From: Microcystis wesenbergii NRERC-220
GTDB lineage: Bacteria > Cyanobacteriota > Cyanobacteriia > Cyanobacteriales > Microcystaceae
NCBI RefSeq assembly: GCF_032027425.1
Contig: NZ_JAVSJA010000001.1
Span: 4,476,001-4,540,000, forward strand
Direction of reading: 5' to 3'
Length of the DNA: 64,000 nt
Shown here: piece after piece, positions 63,897 to 64,000 of the stretch
Numbering within the stretch: the first letter of the stretch is position 1
Layout: every line of letters begins with the position of its first letter
Notes under the pieces: generated by a model
Databases searched by the model: none
What the model was told of the DNA's origin: nothing
What the model saw: only the letters and a program-made list of their open reading frames with translations
Translations under genes and position numbers: made by a program

Positions 63897-64000
63897 CAAA
63901 ACAGTCCTTTGTCTAATAAATATTGTTCAAGTTTTTCCACCGTAGCAACTTTTTTAATGTTTAGATAATCAGCAACGCGCTCGATATCGTATTGGCCTTG
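63895..64000 (-). CDS. Probable antitoxin partner of the DUF4411 gene, C-terminal part (continues outside window)
   Basis: The visible 34 residues read KAQYDIERVADYLNIKKVAT and end VEKLEQYLLDKGLF, and the TGA overlaps the ATG of the DUF4411 gene. DUF4411 toxins usually follow a gene for a HTH or ImmA/IrrE-type antitoxin, and this tail fits such a partner. The bulk lies beyond the window edge, so the family is inferred from context. Confidence 0.5.

Overview
The window looks like a chromosome segment of a colonial freshwater cyanobacterium, most probably Microcystis. The evidence is a cyanobacterial atp1-I-H-G-F-D-A-C type ATP synthase operon, Ycf39, NdbB, a YCF19/YggT protein, cyanobacterial-type glutamate-cysteine ligase, CCB-type cytochrome b6f assembly protein, phylloquinone-pathway genes, frequent GCGATCGC (HIP1) octamers, heptanucleotide tandem repeats such as AGTTATC, and a very high load of small repeats and insertion sequences. 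The genus is inferred from overall character, not from a database match.

Layout. 1-3.1 kb: end of a nurA-like gene, then an IS4-family element (9-bp target duplication) that itself carries an IS630 element. 3.1-6.3 kb: NYN protein, metG, an acyltransferase. 6.5-10.2 kb: a two-gene cassette (PD-(D/E)XK-like domain fused to a ParA ATPase, then a ParB-like/Rho-N protein), with an IsrB element (omega-RNA plus broken isrB) just upstream of its start codon. 10.2-13.9 kb: GAF protein, FkbM methyltransferase, a broken tnpB element carrying a second IS630. 14-17.7 kb: ndbB, a coiled-coil protein, exbD and exbB. 18.3-24.8 kb: the atp operon on the minus strand. 25.2-29 kb: ion channel, nadK, ycf39, ldcA. 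29-31.3 kb: tandem duplicated Rpn/DUF2887 genes and small membrane proteins. 31.3-44.7 kb: mostly housekeeping genes (cupin, folP, coaD, thioredoxin, map, usp, pth, a 14-repeat Asp-box membrane protein, fumC, yggT, gshA, a RuvC-fold protein). 44.8-49.7 kb: accessory genes (BrnT remnant plus BrnA-like antitoxin, two glycosyltransferases, an orphan Dnd-associated protein). 49.7-52.3 kb: DUF1361, DHNA-CoA thioesterase, CCB protein, metal ABC permease. 52.5-56.3 kb: a scrambled zone with a PIN toxin-antitoxin pair, a shredded tnpB with an IS4-type element in it, and a doubly truncated SPFH gene. 56.5-64 kb: PLP enzyme, desaturase, dxr, proA, riboflavin synthase and a decayed DUF4411 toxin module at the edge.

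Two themes stand out. First, all three RNA-guided (OMEGA) nuclease genes here, isrB and two tnpB, are broken by very small palindromic insertions (26, 26 plus 51, and 48 bp), several with 5-bp direct duplications, while guide-RNA or terminal hairpin regions look preserved. Second, the nuclease-ParA fusion with its partner is an unfamiliar module that could be a partition system of a lost replicon or a defence system; this is inference and is the strongest candidate here for something undescribed. No rRNA, tRNA or CRISPR array was seen.
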